A stretch of 64,000 nt of DNA from Diphasiastrum complanatum (GCA_029204225.1 MU831551.1:126001-190000), one strand, 5' to 3'; numbered from the stretch's first letter, positions 33,523 through 44,429 are shown. Notes: generated from the letters alone by a model not told the origin. A program made the numbers and translations.

Positions 33523-35310
33523 CTCCCTCTTCAACTAGTTTTAGCATACACTTTGATAGCACTCCAAGTGAAGTCCTATGCTTCATGCACAAGTCCTTTT
33601 CCAATGCTTTGTTGAAGATATCACCCACACATTTCTTGGAAACACATGTTGAAGCTCCACCTCCTTTGCAATGACTTGCTCCATCACAAAGTGTTGTTGC
33701 ACCTCAATATGCTTGCTCCTAGCATAGTTTTTGACGATAGAACTTTGATCCATCATAAGAATGATTTTTTTTCCAAGAATAGATCTTTCAATGATTATTT
33801 AATGCTCAAAATAGAAACAACCATGATTGATATAAAAAATAGTGTCCACTTGGGATGCTTCACTATTTCTTACATTAATTTTACATTTAAAAATGTGACC
33901 AGAACATGAAAAATCAAATAGGATGTAAATAAAATGATTCCACCATGCTATCAACCTTGAACTCTATGGAAAAATACAGCAAACAAGCAATAAATGTGAG
34001 TGATCAACTTTTGCTTGCATGTTTCCTCCTCCTTTGCTCTTTATTATCTTGTATCCACCATGATACTCCACAAGTGAGCCTCCATCTCCATCTTGCCATA
34101 AGATGCCATCAAGCCTTGATTATTTGGACATGAATGAGTGACATAATGAACCTCCAATAGCTTCATTTCCATCAGCAAAACCAGCCAAGAATTCTATTAC
34201 AAATCCAACATCAAAACAATGCTCACCAATGTAGCTAGTTATACCATATATTGAAAATTTGCACACATCCACATGAAATTGCTCAAACATGAGATAGAAA
34301 AAGTAAAGTAAACTTGAAAAACACTTCCTTGCTACTCCTTTACCTTACTTGAGTCTTCAATATGCTGTAAAATCAGATCCATAACACCTTTGCCAATTAC
34401 CTCTCCTTTGATGCTCTTGACTAGTTCCAAATTGCCAACTTACCTTTTGACTAGTTGAAGCGCTTTGAGATCAACCTCTTGATCTTCAACTTGATCATTA
34501 AAGTCATTGAACAAAATTTGTCTTCCAGATCCAATACTTGATTCTACAACAAGATAACATCCATCCACTTGCATAGCTCCATGTACACAAGAAGATCCTC
34601 CAAAAGATCTTTCACTCTTCATAAGAGTTCGATACTCAAGATCCATTGCTTAGATCCACTCCTCTTCTTTCCTTGCTTGATCTACACTTGTAGGCTCATC
34701 CAAAGAGGCAACATAATTTCCAAAAACTACTTGCTTACCCTTTTGATCATATGTGGGCTTTGAAGGTACTTGTCTTTCTCTTGATGTTCTCCTTGGCTTT
34801 TGGCTTGATGAAGGTCCATCATCATCACCATCAAAAATAGGATCATTTTCATCAACATCAAGAATGTTAGTTCCATCCATACTTCCATCAATCATGTTTG
34901 AAAAAACTTTTGGAATGTTCCCCTCATAAAAAACTGACATCTCTACCAACAATCACCTTGTTAGTAGAAGGAATGTAAACCTTGTAGGCTTTACTCACCT
35001 CACTATATCCAACAAAAATACCACTTCTTGAATATGGTTCATCCTTGGTCCTATCATCAAGAGTAATGTTGACATAGCATATGCATCCAAAGGTTCTTAG
35101 AAAGTTGACACTCGGCCTCCTCTTGAATAGCAGCTCAAAGGGTGTCCTTCCATCCAAAATAGCACTCGGCCACCTATTGCACAAGAAGTTGGCACACAAC
35201 AAAGCTTGATCCCAAAATGGTTTTTCGATATTAGCACTTAACATCATAGCTTAAGCACTTTCACATAAAGTCTTATTCTTCCTTTCAGCCACTCCATTTT
35301 GCTGTGGGGT
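33523..35310 (-). pseudogene. C1 copia pol with RT replaced by foreign segment (left arm)
   Basis: The minus strand begins at TPQQNGV-like sequence (about 35300) and reads AKPFWDQALLCANFLCNRWP-like integrase C-terminus, FVGYSEVSKAYKVYIPSTNK and the linker SSSQKPRRTSRERQVPSKPT. It reaches the conserved WIQAMDLEYRTLMK just before RT at 34617. RT and most of RNase H are absent. A segment without pol similarity (about 33740-34616) follows, then the RNase H C-terminus (SKHIEVQQHFV..Q) and the polypurine tract. The 5' portion (gag, protease, integrase core, 5' LTR) is missing. It mirrors 57138-58870. Confidence 0.85.
33740..34616 (-). other. Non-pol segment inside C1 (left arm copy)
   Basis: It occupies the place of RT and RNase H. 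Its minus-strand frame is open across the junction: after LMK it reads SERSFGGSSCVHGAMQVDGC and ILFNDFNDQVEDQEVDLKAL to a stop at 34440. I recognise no domain. The same segment occurs at 57837-58650 in the other arm, where it is slightly better preserved. Its absence from the C1 fragment at 1358-2768 shows that it is not normal C1 sequence. Confidence 0.6.
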
Positions 35311-37028
35311 CCTTGAAGGTACACACATATTGGCGATCACGGGTGATGGAAGTGCGAGGTGGTGCCAGTTGAAAGCCATTGGGCAAGATAGCGGACTTGC
35401 ATTGGACGAGCTATGTGTGGGACATGTAGAGGATGAAGAACGGGTTAATAATCACACTTTGGATGCTCTTGGTGAGTGGTGAGTGGTGAGTGTAATGATT
35501 TTGTGGTTTTACAGACGGTAAGTCAATTCTGATCAAGTCATTGTAGCTGTGGAGCACTGTATCAGGTTTGTCATCGGACATATACAGTTCAACTTCTAGT
35601 TTGGGTAAGTCAAGTCAATTTGCCATATCAGTGTTGCATTAGGGATGCATATTCCAAGGATGACAGGCTGTAGATCATTTGGTTTGGGCCATGGAAGATC
35701 TCATAGGTTCACTTGGACGGATATTGGCATGCACCGTTATGTGAGGGACTTGATGGTGGCTTTGGAGTTCACATCTTAGTGTATTCTTAGGGAGAGGTTT
35801 GGAACCATTCACAGGAGCAGCTTGGAGCTAGCTTGGGGGAATACAGGTGGGCACTACAGGGTAGATGCCCAAATCTTTGTGATCAGAGATGGCATTGATA
35901 TACCCAGGAGGGATAACACTACAGGATGACATGGGATGATCATCAGGGGGCAGCTATTTCATACTAGACTTGAGTCATTGGCATGGACAGGACTTACAGG
36001 TGGGATTCATGATGGAATCAAAACACTGCAAACGCAAATGGACAAAGCGTGAAGCTTTGAGAGCCAGCTCTAGGTTGGAGAATTGATGAAGATCGCACAG
36101 GGTGTGATCGGAGGGCCTTGTCACGGGAATTTAGATCTGAGTCGGATTTTTATGTGGTTGTGCATTTGCTACGGTAAAACAAAGTAGTCATTTATGATGA
36201 TTGACTTGTAATTGTCTACTAGCTATCTATCTGGTGAGGGTGCAATCTTATGGTGGCAGTGAGATTTCCTTAGGTTGAGCCTCAGCTGCTCATTTATGTC
36301 AGCTTTACAGGTTCGTACTTGTAAGTGTTTGATAGGATGTCAGCCTAGCTAGATGGAGGATGTAAGTCTCATGGTGTCAGTGGGATTTCCTCAGTTTGAG
36401 CCATGTCGCTCATGTGGTCCACTTGTGGTCAAGTTGGATTGGGGACGAGTCAGTTGGTCGAGAGTATGGTGGTAGACTCTCTATATGAGCATTGTGGTTG
36501 CATGACACTTTGTGAGTCAAACCTGGTGGTTTGTATATGCTATTATGCAGTGGTGATAAATATTCAAAATTTTCTTTGGCCTTGTTATGAATAGATAATT
36601 TTTATGGTTATGTGGCTGCTAAAAATGCTTTTGATTCTCTTTTTCTATAGACAGCTTTTGCTTAGGAGCTCTAATCAAAGCGAATCTTCAGGTGATGCAA
36701 AGCAAATCGTTATTACTAAAGGTAGTGATGATACGTACAACACTATGCTTTTTTATCTCAAGATTTATAGAAAGCAAGATGTCATTAATAGTTGCTAAAT
36801 CCAATCGTTGTTTGTTTCCAATACGACCAAATTTTTTCCATCTCCTTAACAATGTGCTGAAAATTCATATGTTTTTTTAGCAACATCCAACAAAGTAGTA
36901 GTAGTACAAGAATAACGCAAACACACTTGTAGGGACCTATTTAAACCAATAGAAGATGTTGAGAATGTTATTCCAACCACTAGAATAATCAAGTTTCCCT
37001 TTTTACTCGCACTTGTAAATATCCTCTA
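35311..37028. other. P1 block of unknown origin (left arm), ending in AP2-gene 3' sequence
   Basis: There is no retroelement similarity here. Short tandem GTGAGTG repeats occur near 35471-35495. The sentence-like open pieces match those of the right arm but carry extra stops (for example in TS.CILRERFGTIHRSSLEL near 35775). The last part (about 36560-36900) matches the final exon and 3' flank of the AP2-domain gene at about 52150-52440. The final 100 bp (GACCTATTT.AACCA.TAGA to CTCGCACTTGTAAATAT) is shared with 46615, 52075 and 55060. Confidence 0.6.
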
Positions 37029-37084
37029 CTAGATATAGGAAAAGGAGGTTTGCTAAGATTGATAATAAACTTTTTAAGTTTTCT

Positions 37085-38649
37085 AAGTTTGATGGAGATA
37101 GTAGAAATTAAGAGAGTTTGCTTGTCTGGATTCGAAATCTTGATACTTTCTTTGAGAAAAGCAGATACTCAAATCATTCCAAGATTCGATTTGCAATGTT
37201 ACATCTAGATAAGTATGCATCTCTATGGTGGGCAGCTATGGAATCTAATCACGAAGCTGCTTCTACTTGGCATAGCTTAAAAAAGCAAATTAAAGCCCAC
37301 TTTCGCCAAAAGAATATAAGAAAGATACTTTAGCTGCATGGGACATCTTTAGTCTAAAACAAAATGAGAAGGTAGTTGAGTATGTAAAAAGATTTTGGGA
37401 GTTGCTTTTTAAAGTTCAGACTTTACATTCCATTTCCAAGAAATAACATAAAAGAAAGTTCTATTCGGGTTTGCATAGAAGTATACAATATGGCTTAGAT
37501 CTAGTACAAGTTGAGACTTTGGAACAAGACATATATTATGCTACTAGAATTGAACTGCAGGATAATCATCGAATGGAAGCGGAAACAAAAGGAAGGAACA
37601 TCCCACCACTCAAACTCCAAAAGAGAAGACTCAACGACTTTCCAAAGAGCAAGTGCAGGTCTATCGCAAGAAAGGAAGATGCTTCAAGTGTGGGGAAAAG
37701 GGACATCTCTTTTTCAAATGTCCACTCAAAGATACCAAAGCTTTAAGTGCAGACAAAGGGAAGCAAGTTGTCGTACAAAGCATTTAAGACACTCAAAACC
37801 ACGATCTCCTCGAGACATGGGCACAAGTCCATAACAAACTCTATTTAATTCTCTTCGATGCAGGCTCCTCTCATAATTTCATCTCTTTTAAGCTTGCACG
37901 AGAGATTGGAGTTGGTTCCTTCTTTGAATCTATGCTTAAGGCTAAAGGTGCTTTTGTTGATGGTGATGCAAACATTTACCCTGTAATTGAAAAACTTGAG
38001 CTTCAAATCTCCAATTGCTATGAACCTATAGAATTCATGGTAGGTCCTTTACAGGGAGTAGATGTAATCTTAGGCATGCCTTGGCACAAAATGCACAACC
38101 CTCTGGTGGACTATAATAAGCATTTGATTTCATGGAAGCACAAGGGTAAAGATGTTAGTGTGCATGAGGACAGAGTGGCGAAATAATCCCTTTGGGAAGC
38201 CATATTCAGGTATCAAAGGTACTAAAGAAAGCAATATTTTCTTATTTGTTGTTTATTCAAAGTATGGATAATGATGTTGATGGAAATACGCATTCTTTGA
38301 ACAGTAATAGAAAAGACTTTTTACTAAAGTATTCTTCTTGTTTTTCTGATGAGCTACCAAAATCCTTACCCCCTGAAAGACCTGAACATCATACGATAGA
38401 CATTATCCTACCCAATAGTTCCATACCCAATAGACCTCCCTATAGGGGAAGCCATTCTCAACAAGAAGAAATCTCTAAACAAATTAATGATTTGTTAGAG
38501 AAAGGTCTCTTATAAAACCGAGTAACTCCCCTTGTTGCTCTCCTGTACTTTTGGTACAAAAGAAATATGGGAGTTTTAGGATGTGTGTGGACTATCGTGC
38601 TTTAAACAAGATTACAACTAAGAACCGGTTTCCTATTCCAAGAATAGAT
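37085..38649 (+). pseudogene. Ty3/gypsy G2 gag-protease-RT, 5' part
   Basis: Gag core at 37118-37330 (LLVWIRNLDTFFEKSRYSNH, LHLDKYASLWWAAM). The knuckle CFKCGEKGHLFFKC starts at 37680 and is intact. In the same frame, after one stop, comes the protease FDAGSSHNFISFKLAREIG (active-site Asp codon 37857) ending VDVILGMPWHKMHNPLVDYN. RT starts SCFSDELPKSLPPERPEHHT (38337) and [20 protein letters not shown], changes frame near 38515, and continues [20 protein letters not shown] to FPIPRID. There it is split by copia C5 at 38650. Stops and frame changes throughout make it inactive. The 5' LTR is not present; the P1 arm ends 57 bp upstream. Confidence 0.92.
38645..38649. repeat. C5 target-site duplication, left copy (TAGAT)
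   Basis: TAGAT immediately precedes the C5 5' LTR. The identical pentamer follows the 3' LTR at 45080-45084. Five bp is the size made by copia integrase. Confidence 0.97.
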
Positions 38650-39304
38650 TGTGAAAATTGTCAACATTTCCTAGCTAGTTTGAGGCCTAAATTGGCTAAA
38701 ATTGTAAATAGTTTTGGTTCTGGAGTTTCACACGTGTGAACCAGGCCACAATGTTTTTATTTACTGTATTTTTTCAGTATGATGAAGTGTCAAACTTCAT
38801 ACCCTTCAAAATGAGACCATTTTGATGTATTTTGGTCATATAAGCCATTTTTAGCTATTTTTCCTATATAGGGAATATCTAGGGTCAAGTACCTTCTAGA
38901 GAGAGGAGAGAGAGTCATCTTCCTCATCCATAAATAGTAGGGAAGTCGTGGAGAACAGGTTGGAGAAACCTTTTGTATGCTTCATTGAGATCAATAGATC
39001 ATTGTCATTGTTTCTTCCTCCATTGAGAGCATTGTTGTGTGTATTGTCTTCAAGCTATTGTGTATGATCTTAGGTGCTTTTCAAAAGTGGTAGGCTGATG
39101 TATTATGGACTGTATAATGCTATTTTGGGCCGCACTTGATGTTTAAGGAAGTTTCCATTTGTGATAAATGCTTTTTGATCAAGTTCTTTGCATTCTAGGT
39201 AGCATAGAATGTGTTGCCAATTCCTAGCTTATGTAGTTTGGAGTGCAAGCATTCAAGCCAATGATCTTGGAGTTTAGATCCACTTAGGATCTGTATTTTT
39301 CACA
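38650..39304 (+). repeat. C5 5' LTR
   Basis: TGTGAAAATTG..TTTTTCACA, 655 bp, with 8-bp inverted ends. The TATA box CTATATAG lies at 38874-38881. A palindrome TTTCACACGTGTGAA at 38726-38740 contains a CACGTG G-box core. A GAGAGGAGAGAGAG tract follows the TATA region near 38900. It differs from the 3' LTR at 39081 (T/C) and 39211 (G/T). Confidence 0.98.
38874..38881 (+). promoter_or_regulatory. C5 LTR TATA box
   Basis: CTATATAG in an AT-rich context about 225 bp into the LTR, with a purine-rich tract downstream. It is the likely RNA polymerase II core promoter for the genomic transcript. The same site is at 44639-44646 in the 3' LTR. Confidence 0.65.
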
Positions 39305-39316
39305 TGGTATCAGAGC
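39305..39316 (+). promoter_or_regulatory. C5 primer-binding site
   Basis: TGGTATCAGAGC follows the 5' LTR end with no gap. It is a perfect 12-base complement to plant initiator-Met tRNA, the usual primer of copia reverse transcription. Confidence 0.95.
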
Positions 39317-40476
39317 TGGTTGGCTTCTATTTATAGTAAGTATTCCATTTTTGGTGATATTTGGATGTTTGATCAAGTTCTAGCATGATTTTGCATTGCT
39401 TTGTTGATCAAATCTTACTAACCTTTGTTTTGTGAGTTGAACTTGTGGATCAAAAGCATATTTCAGGTCTATTGAAGATCAGAGGCTGAAAAGAAACTAT
39501 TTTGGATCAGATCATAACACCTAATCATTTGTGATTGTGAGGCTTGTGCATATTCAATACTAACAATGTTCTTTTCAATCCTATTGTTGACAATCTCCAT
39601 TCTTGGATGAACACTCTCCTTAAGTGGATGAAACTTCTCCTTAAGTGGATGACAAATGCTCTTTTGAGTGAGTTGTAATTCTCCTAAAGGCTGAGCAAAG
39701 CTCCCATTTGGATGAAAGATCCCCTTTTTTGGGGGAACATATTGTAAGCTCCATTGTGAAGAGCATATTGTAAAGATTGTCATCAATTTTGGCATAAATT
39801 TTGGTGTACTTTGTTGAGCATGTAAGTAACTCTCCTTATGTAATTTGATTGGAGCATTTGCTGGAAGGTGTTAACCATTATGCAAGTGTGTTTTCAGGTT
39901 CTTAACAGGTTGAGGAACATTCTCATGTGAAGTGATCTTAGATCTACATCTAAACACCAAGATTTGACAAGATAGTGAAGCTAGTCTTGTGATTCACTAA
40001 GTGTGCTCATTCATTCACCTCTAAATCTTGTATTTATCACTTGCTGGAGTTTATAAACTTTTAGAAGTGTGGTTTACATGTGGTTTTACAGGTTGAATCA
40101 ATATCGTAGTGTGTTGATCATATGTTGATCAAGTTTGTTCATTACTAGGTAATCTTGGCATCCTAGTTTTGGGTATTTTCTAAGAATGCAAGTAACTCTT
40201 CACACCATAACTTGATTTGGTCACTTGCTGGAAAGTTTGAGAGCTTAAGCAAGAGTGTGTTCAGGTTGGTTTAATTTGGAAATCCATTCTTAGTGTGTGC
40301 AAAGTGTTGCATGTGTTTCAATCTTCCTTTCTATGCTTGGAAACCATCTAGGTTCAAGATAGAAGTGTTTTAGGGTCCTAAATCTTCATAGATCTCTTTA
40401 TCTATCATTTGTTGAGAGAAAAGTGAGTTCTAAGTGCTTTAGGACAAAACCTAAAAGTTGAAGAAACATTAGAATC
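39317..40476 (+). repeat. C5 leader with three degenerate 184-bp repeats
   Basis: An untranslated leader. Three related segments start near 39822, 40005 and 40189 (period 183-184 bp). Each contains a (C/G)A(C/T)TTGCTGG(A/G) block (39850-39860, 40038-40048, 40219-40229) and then GTGTG.TT..CAGGTT followed by a T/A-rich tail. Similarity is moderate. Earlier, around 39600-39730, short CTCCTTAAGTGGATGA(A/C)A phrases also recur. Confidence 0.7.
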
Positions 40477-43314
40477 ATGGCTTCCAATGGTGGGATCATG
40501 CTAGAGTCTAGTGAAAGGTTGAGTTCATCAAACTACTCTACTTGGAAAGTGAGGATGGAGTCCTTACTTGAGTTGAATGAACTCATGGACATAGTTGCAG
40601 AAATTGAAGAGAGACCTCTCACACTTCAAGAGCAACAAAGGTTTGATAAGAAGGCCAAAAGGGCTCTTCATATCATTAAAATGAATGTTACAAATGAACT
40701 TCTCAAGGAAGTTGGAAAGTGTCAAAGTGCAAGTGAGGCATGGAATGCCTTAAAGAAGCTCTTTGAATCAAAGTCCACATCTAGGGTATTGACCCTAAGG
40801 AGACAAATATTTTCTAGTAGGCAAAGAGAGGGTGAAAGTGCTCATGCATTTATCTTGAGAGTTAAGTCCCTAAGTGATGATTTAGCATGCATTGATGAGA
40901 ACATAAAAGATGGTGAAATAGTCCAAGTTATGTTGAATGGTTTGCTAAATGAACATGCTAACCTTGTGCAAAGTTTTGCCATTCAAAGAGTCTTGCCAAG
41001 TGTGGTTGACTTGCAAGAAATCTTATTGGCTGAAGAACATAGGTTGCAATCAAAGCTTGATGGTGCATCCTTGCAAGGTGGAGGTGAAGAGGCTTTCTTC
41101 ACAAAAGGCAAATTCAAGGGCAAAGGTAAAGGCAAAGGGAAATGGTCCAAAGGTGGTAACTTTGATCATGATGATCACTCTTCCTCTTCCTCTTCTACTA
41201 AGAACAATAAGTCAAAGTTCAAGTGCTTTTATTGTGGGATAAAAGGTCATTTTGCAAATGAATGTTATAAGAAGAAAAGAGAGCAAGGAGAGAGGCAAGG
41301 AAATCTTACAATAGATGAGGAAGAACATAACACATGTGAATCACTTGTTATGACTTCAAGTTTGTTAGCCAACATAGATGATAATGATCCTTGGTGGATT
41401 GATAGTGGAGCCTCATCTCACATGACAAGACATAAGGAATACTTTACATCCTTATTGTCTTATGAGGGAGAAGGTAACATCATCTACACTGCAAATGATG
41501 GTCAATGTGACATCAAAGGCATAGGCACTATTCCTATTTCCCTTTCAACAAATAGGAAAGCAAATCTTGAAAATGTTTTGTACATTCCTTCAATCACTAA
41601 GAATTTGCTTAGTGTAAGTCAAATGATTGACAAAGGACTTGATGTGGAGTTCATTGGAGATGCATGTTTGATAAGTAAATGTGGATCCTTGATTGCTCAA
41701 GGTAGGAGGCATGGTAAACTTTTCAAGCTTGATGCATGTGTGATCTCTAATCATGAAGGATGTATGGCTAGGGAGCAATTGACAAACCAAGAAGTTTGGC
41801 ACAAGAGGTTGGGCCATCCCAACTTCAAATCTTTGGAGGTAATGGCAAAGAAAGAGCTTGTTCTTGGTCTCCCTAAAAGTCTTGTTGCAAACAATAGTGT
41901 TTGTGAACATTGTGCCTTGTCCAAATCTCATAGACTTGCTTATTCTAGATCTACTTCTAGATCTAAAGAAGCTTTTCAACTTGTGCATTCTGATATTCAT
42001 TCTTCTAGTACAACTAGCAATGGTGGGGCAAAGATGTATGCAACTTTCATTGATGACTTTAGTAGGTATACTTGGATCTATCTTCTTAAAAGTAAGGATG
42101 AAGTGTTTGCTACATTTGTCAAGTTCAAGAATGAAATGGAAAACCAATTCAATACAAAGATCAAATGCTTAAGATCTGATAATGGAGGGGAATACACCTC
42201 AAATAGGTTCAAAGACTTTTGTATAGCACATGGGATTAAGAGGGAGATGTCTAGTCCTAGGACTCCACAACAGAATGGAGTGGCCGAGAGGAAGAATAGA
42301 ACCCTTTGTGAATGTGCCAAGGCAATGAGACTACATGCTAATCTTGCTAAGTCTTTTTGGGGGGAAGCTTTAGCATGTGCTAACTATCTATGTAATAGAT
42401 GGACAAGTGCTTCCTTGGATGGTAAAACTCCTCATGAGGTTCTTTATGGTAGAAGGCCGAGTGTCAAGCATTGTAGGATCTTTGGATGTACATGTTTTGT
42501 CAATATCACACTTGATGATAGAACTAAAGAAGATCCTTCATCAAAGAAGGGTGTGTTTGTTGGCTATAGTGAAGTAAGCAAGGCTTACAAAGTGTACATT
42601 CCTTCTACAAAGAAAGTTGTCATAAGTAGGGATGTCATCTTTCATGAAGAGAATGTTTCCAATGTTGTTGATGTTGATGTTGATGTGCCTACTAATCATC
42701 ATGATGTGCAAGATGTCTTGGATGAAGATGGAGATGCCACTCCAAAGCAAACTTCAAGGAAGACTCAAAGGCAAAGGGCTAAGCCATCAAGGCTAACCTA
42801 TGATGAAAAAGGAAAGCAAGTGGTGGACAACTCTAACCTTGCTTTTCTTACCTCTTTTGATGAACCAACTTGTGTAGGTGAAGCAATTCAAAAGAAGGAA
42901 TGGATCCAAGCCATGGATCATGAGCATCAAGCACTCATCAAAAGCAACACATGGAGGTTGGTAAAGCTTCCAAAGGACAAGAAGGCAATTGGTTGTAAGT
43001 GGATCTTCAAGATCAAGACAAATCAAGATGGATCAATCAACAAGTACAAGGCAAGGTTGGTGGCAAAGGGGTATGCTCAAGAATATGGTATTGACTATGA
43101 TGAGACCTTTGCACCCGTGGCAAAGATGGTAACTATTCGAATCCTAATCTCTCTTGCAACTCTTTATGATTGGGATATGTGGCAAATGGATGTTACTAAT
43201 GCCTTCTTGAATGGTGTCTTGAAGAAGATATTTACATGGAGCAACCCGAGGGCTATGTTTCACATGATGAGCCTAATCATGTGTGCTATCTCCAAAAGAG
43301 TTTGTATGGGCTAA
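40477..43314 (+). CDS. C5 copia polyprotein, Gag-protease-integrase-RT N-terminus
   Basis: 945 codons from an ATG in good plant context (ATCATGGCT). Gag occupies about residues 1-245, with a Gly/Lys-rich basic stretch and CCHC knuckle C250-C253-H258-C263. Protease: WWIDSGASSHM, with catalytic D309. Integrase finger: H442, H447, C476, C479. Integrase core: D506 (VHSDI), D568 (RSDNGGEY) and E604 (NGVAERKN), with the canonical 35-residue D-E spacing. RT begins near residue 830 (WIQAMDHEHQAL, GCKWIFKIKTNQDGSINKYK) and reaches MDVTNAFLNG at 911. There a one-base deletion near 43216 shifts the frame, and the last 33 residues of this ORF are out of frame. The C1 copy at 2727-2755 has one more base at this place. 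All catalytic residues up to this point are intact, in keeping with recent insertion. Confidence 0.96.
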   Translation: MASNGGIMLESSERLSSSNYSTWKVRMESLLELNELMDIVAEIEERPLTLQEQQRFDKKAKRALHIIKMNVTNELLKEVGKCQSASEAWNALKKLFESKSTSRVLTLRRQIFSSRQREGESAHAFILRVKSLSDDLACIDENIKDGEIVQVMLNGLLNEHANLVQSFAIQRVLPSVVDLQEILLAEEHRLQSKLDGASLQGGGEEAFFTKGKFKGKGKGKGKWSKGGNFDHDDHSSSSSSTKNNKSKFKCFYCGIKGHFANECYKKKREQGERQGNLTIDEEEHNTCESLVMTSSLLANIDDNDPWWIDSGASSHMTRHKEYFTSLLSYEGEGNIIYTANDGQCDIKGIGTIPISLSTNRKANLENVLYIPSITKNLLSVSQMIDKGLDVEFIGDACLISKCGSLIAQGRRHGKLFKLDACVISNHEGCMAREQLTNQEVWHKRLGHPNFKSLEVMAKKELVLGLPKSLVANNSVCEHCALSKSHRLAYSRSTSRSKEAFQLVHSDIHSSSTTSNGGAKMYATFIDDFSRYTWIYLLKSKDEVFATFVKFKNEMENQFNTKIKCLRSDNGGEYTSNRFKDFCIAHGIKREMSSPRTPQQNGVAERKNRTLCECAKAMRLHANLAKSFWGEALACANYLCNRWTSASLDGKTPHEVLYGRRPSVKHCRIFGCTCFVNITLDDRTKEDPSSKKGVFVGYSEVSKAYKVYIPSTKKVVISRDVIFHEENVSNVVDVDVDVPTNHHDVQDVLDEDGDATPKQTSRKTQRQRAKPSRLTYDEKGKQVVDNSNLAFLTSFDEPTCVGEAIQKKEWIQAMDHEHQALIKSNTWRLVKLPKDKKAIGCKWIFKIKTNQDGSINKYKARLVAKGYAQEYGIDYDETFAPVAKMVTIRILISLATLYDWDMWQMDVTNAFLNGVLKKIFTWSNPRAMFHMMSLIMCAISKRVCMG

Positions 43315-44429
43315 AGCAAGCACCAAGGAGTTGGTATGCTAAGCTCAATTCCTTATTACTTTCTCAAAACTTTGTTATGAGTGAGTATGATCATTCTCTC
43401 TACTTTAGATTGAATGAAAATGATATCACTTTACTTTTGATCTATGTTGATGACATTATCTTAAGTGGTGGTAACAATCTAGATATAGATGAAATCAAGA
43501 TGGCACTCAAAAGAGAGTTTGAAATTCAAGATCTTGGTAAACTTCATTATATCTTAGGAATACAGATTATTAGAACTTCTAAATCTACATTCATATGTCA
43601 AGAAAAGTATGTTAACTCTATTCTAAAAAGGTTTCATATGGAAGATTGTAAAGTTGTTTCTACTCCTATGGAATCAAATGTAAAGCTAACTACAAGAAGT
43701 AATGAAAGATCCTTCAAGGACATTACTCTCTATAGAAAGCTAATAGGATCTCTTATATGGTTAACCATCACAAGACCTGATCTAAGCTTTGTGGTTGGTA
43801 AACTAAGTCAATTTATGCAAGATCCTAGTGAGGCTCATTGGAAGCTAGGAAAGAGAGTACTTAGATACATCTTGGGATCTAGAGATTTTGGCATCTTGTA
43901 TGGAGGTACTACACCTAACCTTTGTGGATTTTCAGATTCAGATTTTGCAGGTGATCAAATGGATAGGAAGTCAACAAGTGCCTTTGCAATCTATCTTGGA
44001 GATGGAGTGGTCTCATGGCTATCAAAGAAGCAACCAACTATCTCTCTATCTTCCACCGAAGCCGAGTACAAGGCATTAACAACATGCACCAAGGAGATTC
44101 TTTGGATCAAGAGGATGTTATTGGATCTTCACTTGCTGGAACCAGAGAAGACTCCAATCATACTTTGTGATAACCTTTCAGCCCAAAGCTTGGCAAGCAA
44201 TCCTGTTTTTCATGCAAGGAGCAAGCACATTGAGATTGCTCACCATTTTGTGAGAGATCAAGTCATTGCCAAAGAGGTGGAGCTTCAACATGTCTCTTCA
44301 AAGGAGTGTGTGGCTGATATCTTCACCAAACCATTGGGAAAGGACCTATATTTAATGCATATATCTAACCTTGGAATGTGCTCAAAGACTATGTTGAAAC
44401 TAGCATCCAATGTTGAAGAGGGAGTGTGA
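43236..44429 (+). CDS. C5 copia polyprotein, RT C-terminus and RNase H (after frameshift)
   Basis: This is the continuation of pol in the next frame, open for 397 codons from 43236; the frame is already open from about 43215. It contains QPEGY and SLYGLKQAPRSWYAKL, then IYVDDIILSG with YVDD at residues 70-73. RNase H acidic residues are D234 (FSDSDFAG), E275 (SSTEAEYKAL) and D312 (LCDNLSAQ). SKHIEIAHHFVRDQV and ADIFTKPLGKDLY follow. The stop codon (44427-44429) lies inside the first five bases of the 3' LTR. No Met start of its own is expected, since it was part of one polyprotein. Apart from the single frameshift it appears intact. Confidence 0.95.
   Translation: MEQPEGYVSHDEPNHVCYLQKSLYGLKQAPRSWYAKLNSLLLSQNFVMSEYDHSLYFRLNENDITLLLIYVDDIILSGGNNLDIDEIKMALKREFEIQDLGKLHYILGIQIIRTSKSTFICQEKYVNSILKRFHMEDCKVVSTPMESNVKLTTRSNERSFKDITLYRKLIGSLIWLTITRPDLSFVVGKLSQFMQDPSEAHWKLGKRVLRYILGSRDFGILYGGTTPNLCGFSDSDFAGDQMDRKSTSAFAIYLGDGVVSWLSKKQPTISLSSTEAEYKALTTCTKEILWIKRMLLDLHLLEPEKTPIILCDNLSAQSLASNPVFHARSKHIEIAHHFVRDQVIAKEVELQHVSSKECVADIFTKPLGKDLYLMHISNLGMCSKTMLKLASNVEEGV
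44415..44424 (+). promoter_or_regulatory. C5 polypurine tract
   Basis: GAAGAGGGAG directly before the 3' LTR primes plus-strand DNA synthesis. The identical decamer is at 58861-58870 and at 33523-33532 (minus) in C1, supporting relatedness of the two families. Confidence 0.9.

Larger units (their letters stand above)
31923..37028. repeat. Palindrome P1, left arm
   Basis: This arm is the inverted copy of 54985-60447 over its whole length. In order it holds a C2 gag-protease fragment, a C1 LTR, a deleted C1 pol carrying a non-pol segment, and a block of unknown origin ending in a copy of the AP2 gene's last exon and flank. The main size difference is a segment of about 520 bp present only in the right arm (about 55812-56335). 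Mutations are scattered, so the duplication is not fresh. Confidence 0.92.

Noticed and set aside
41590-42320. Minus-strand and second-frame ORFs inside C5
   Set aside because: Shadows of the intact copia polyprotein.
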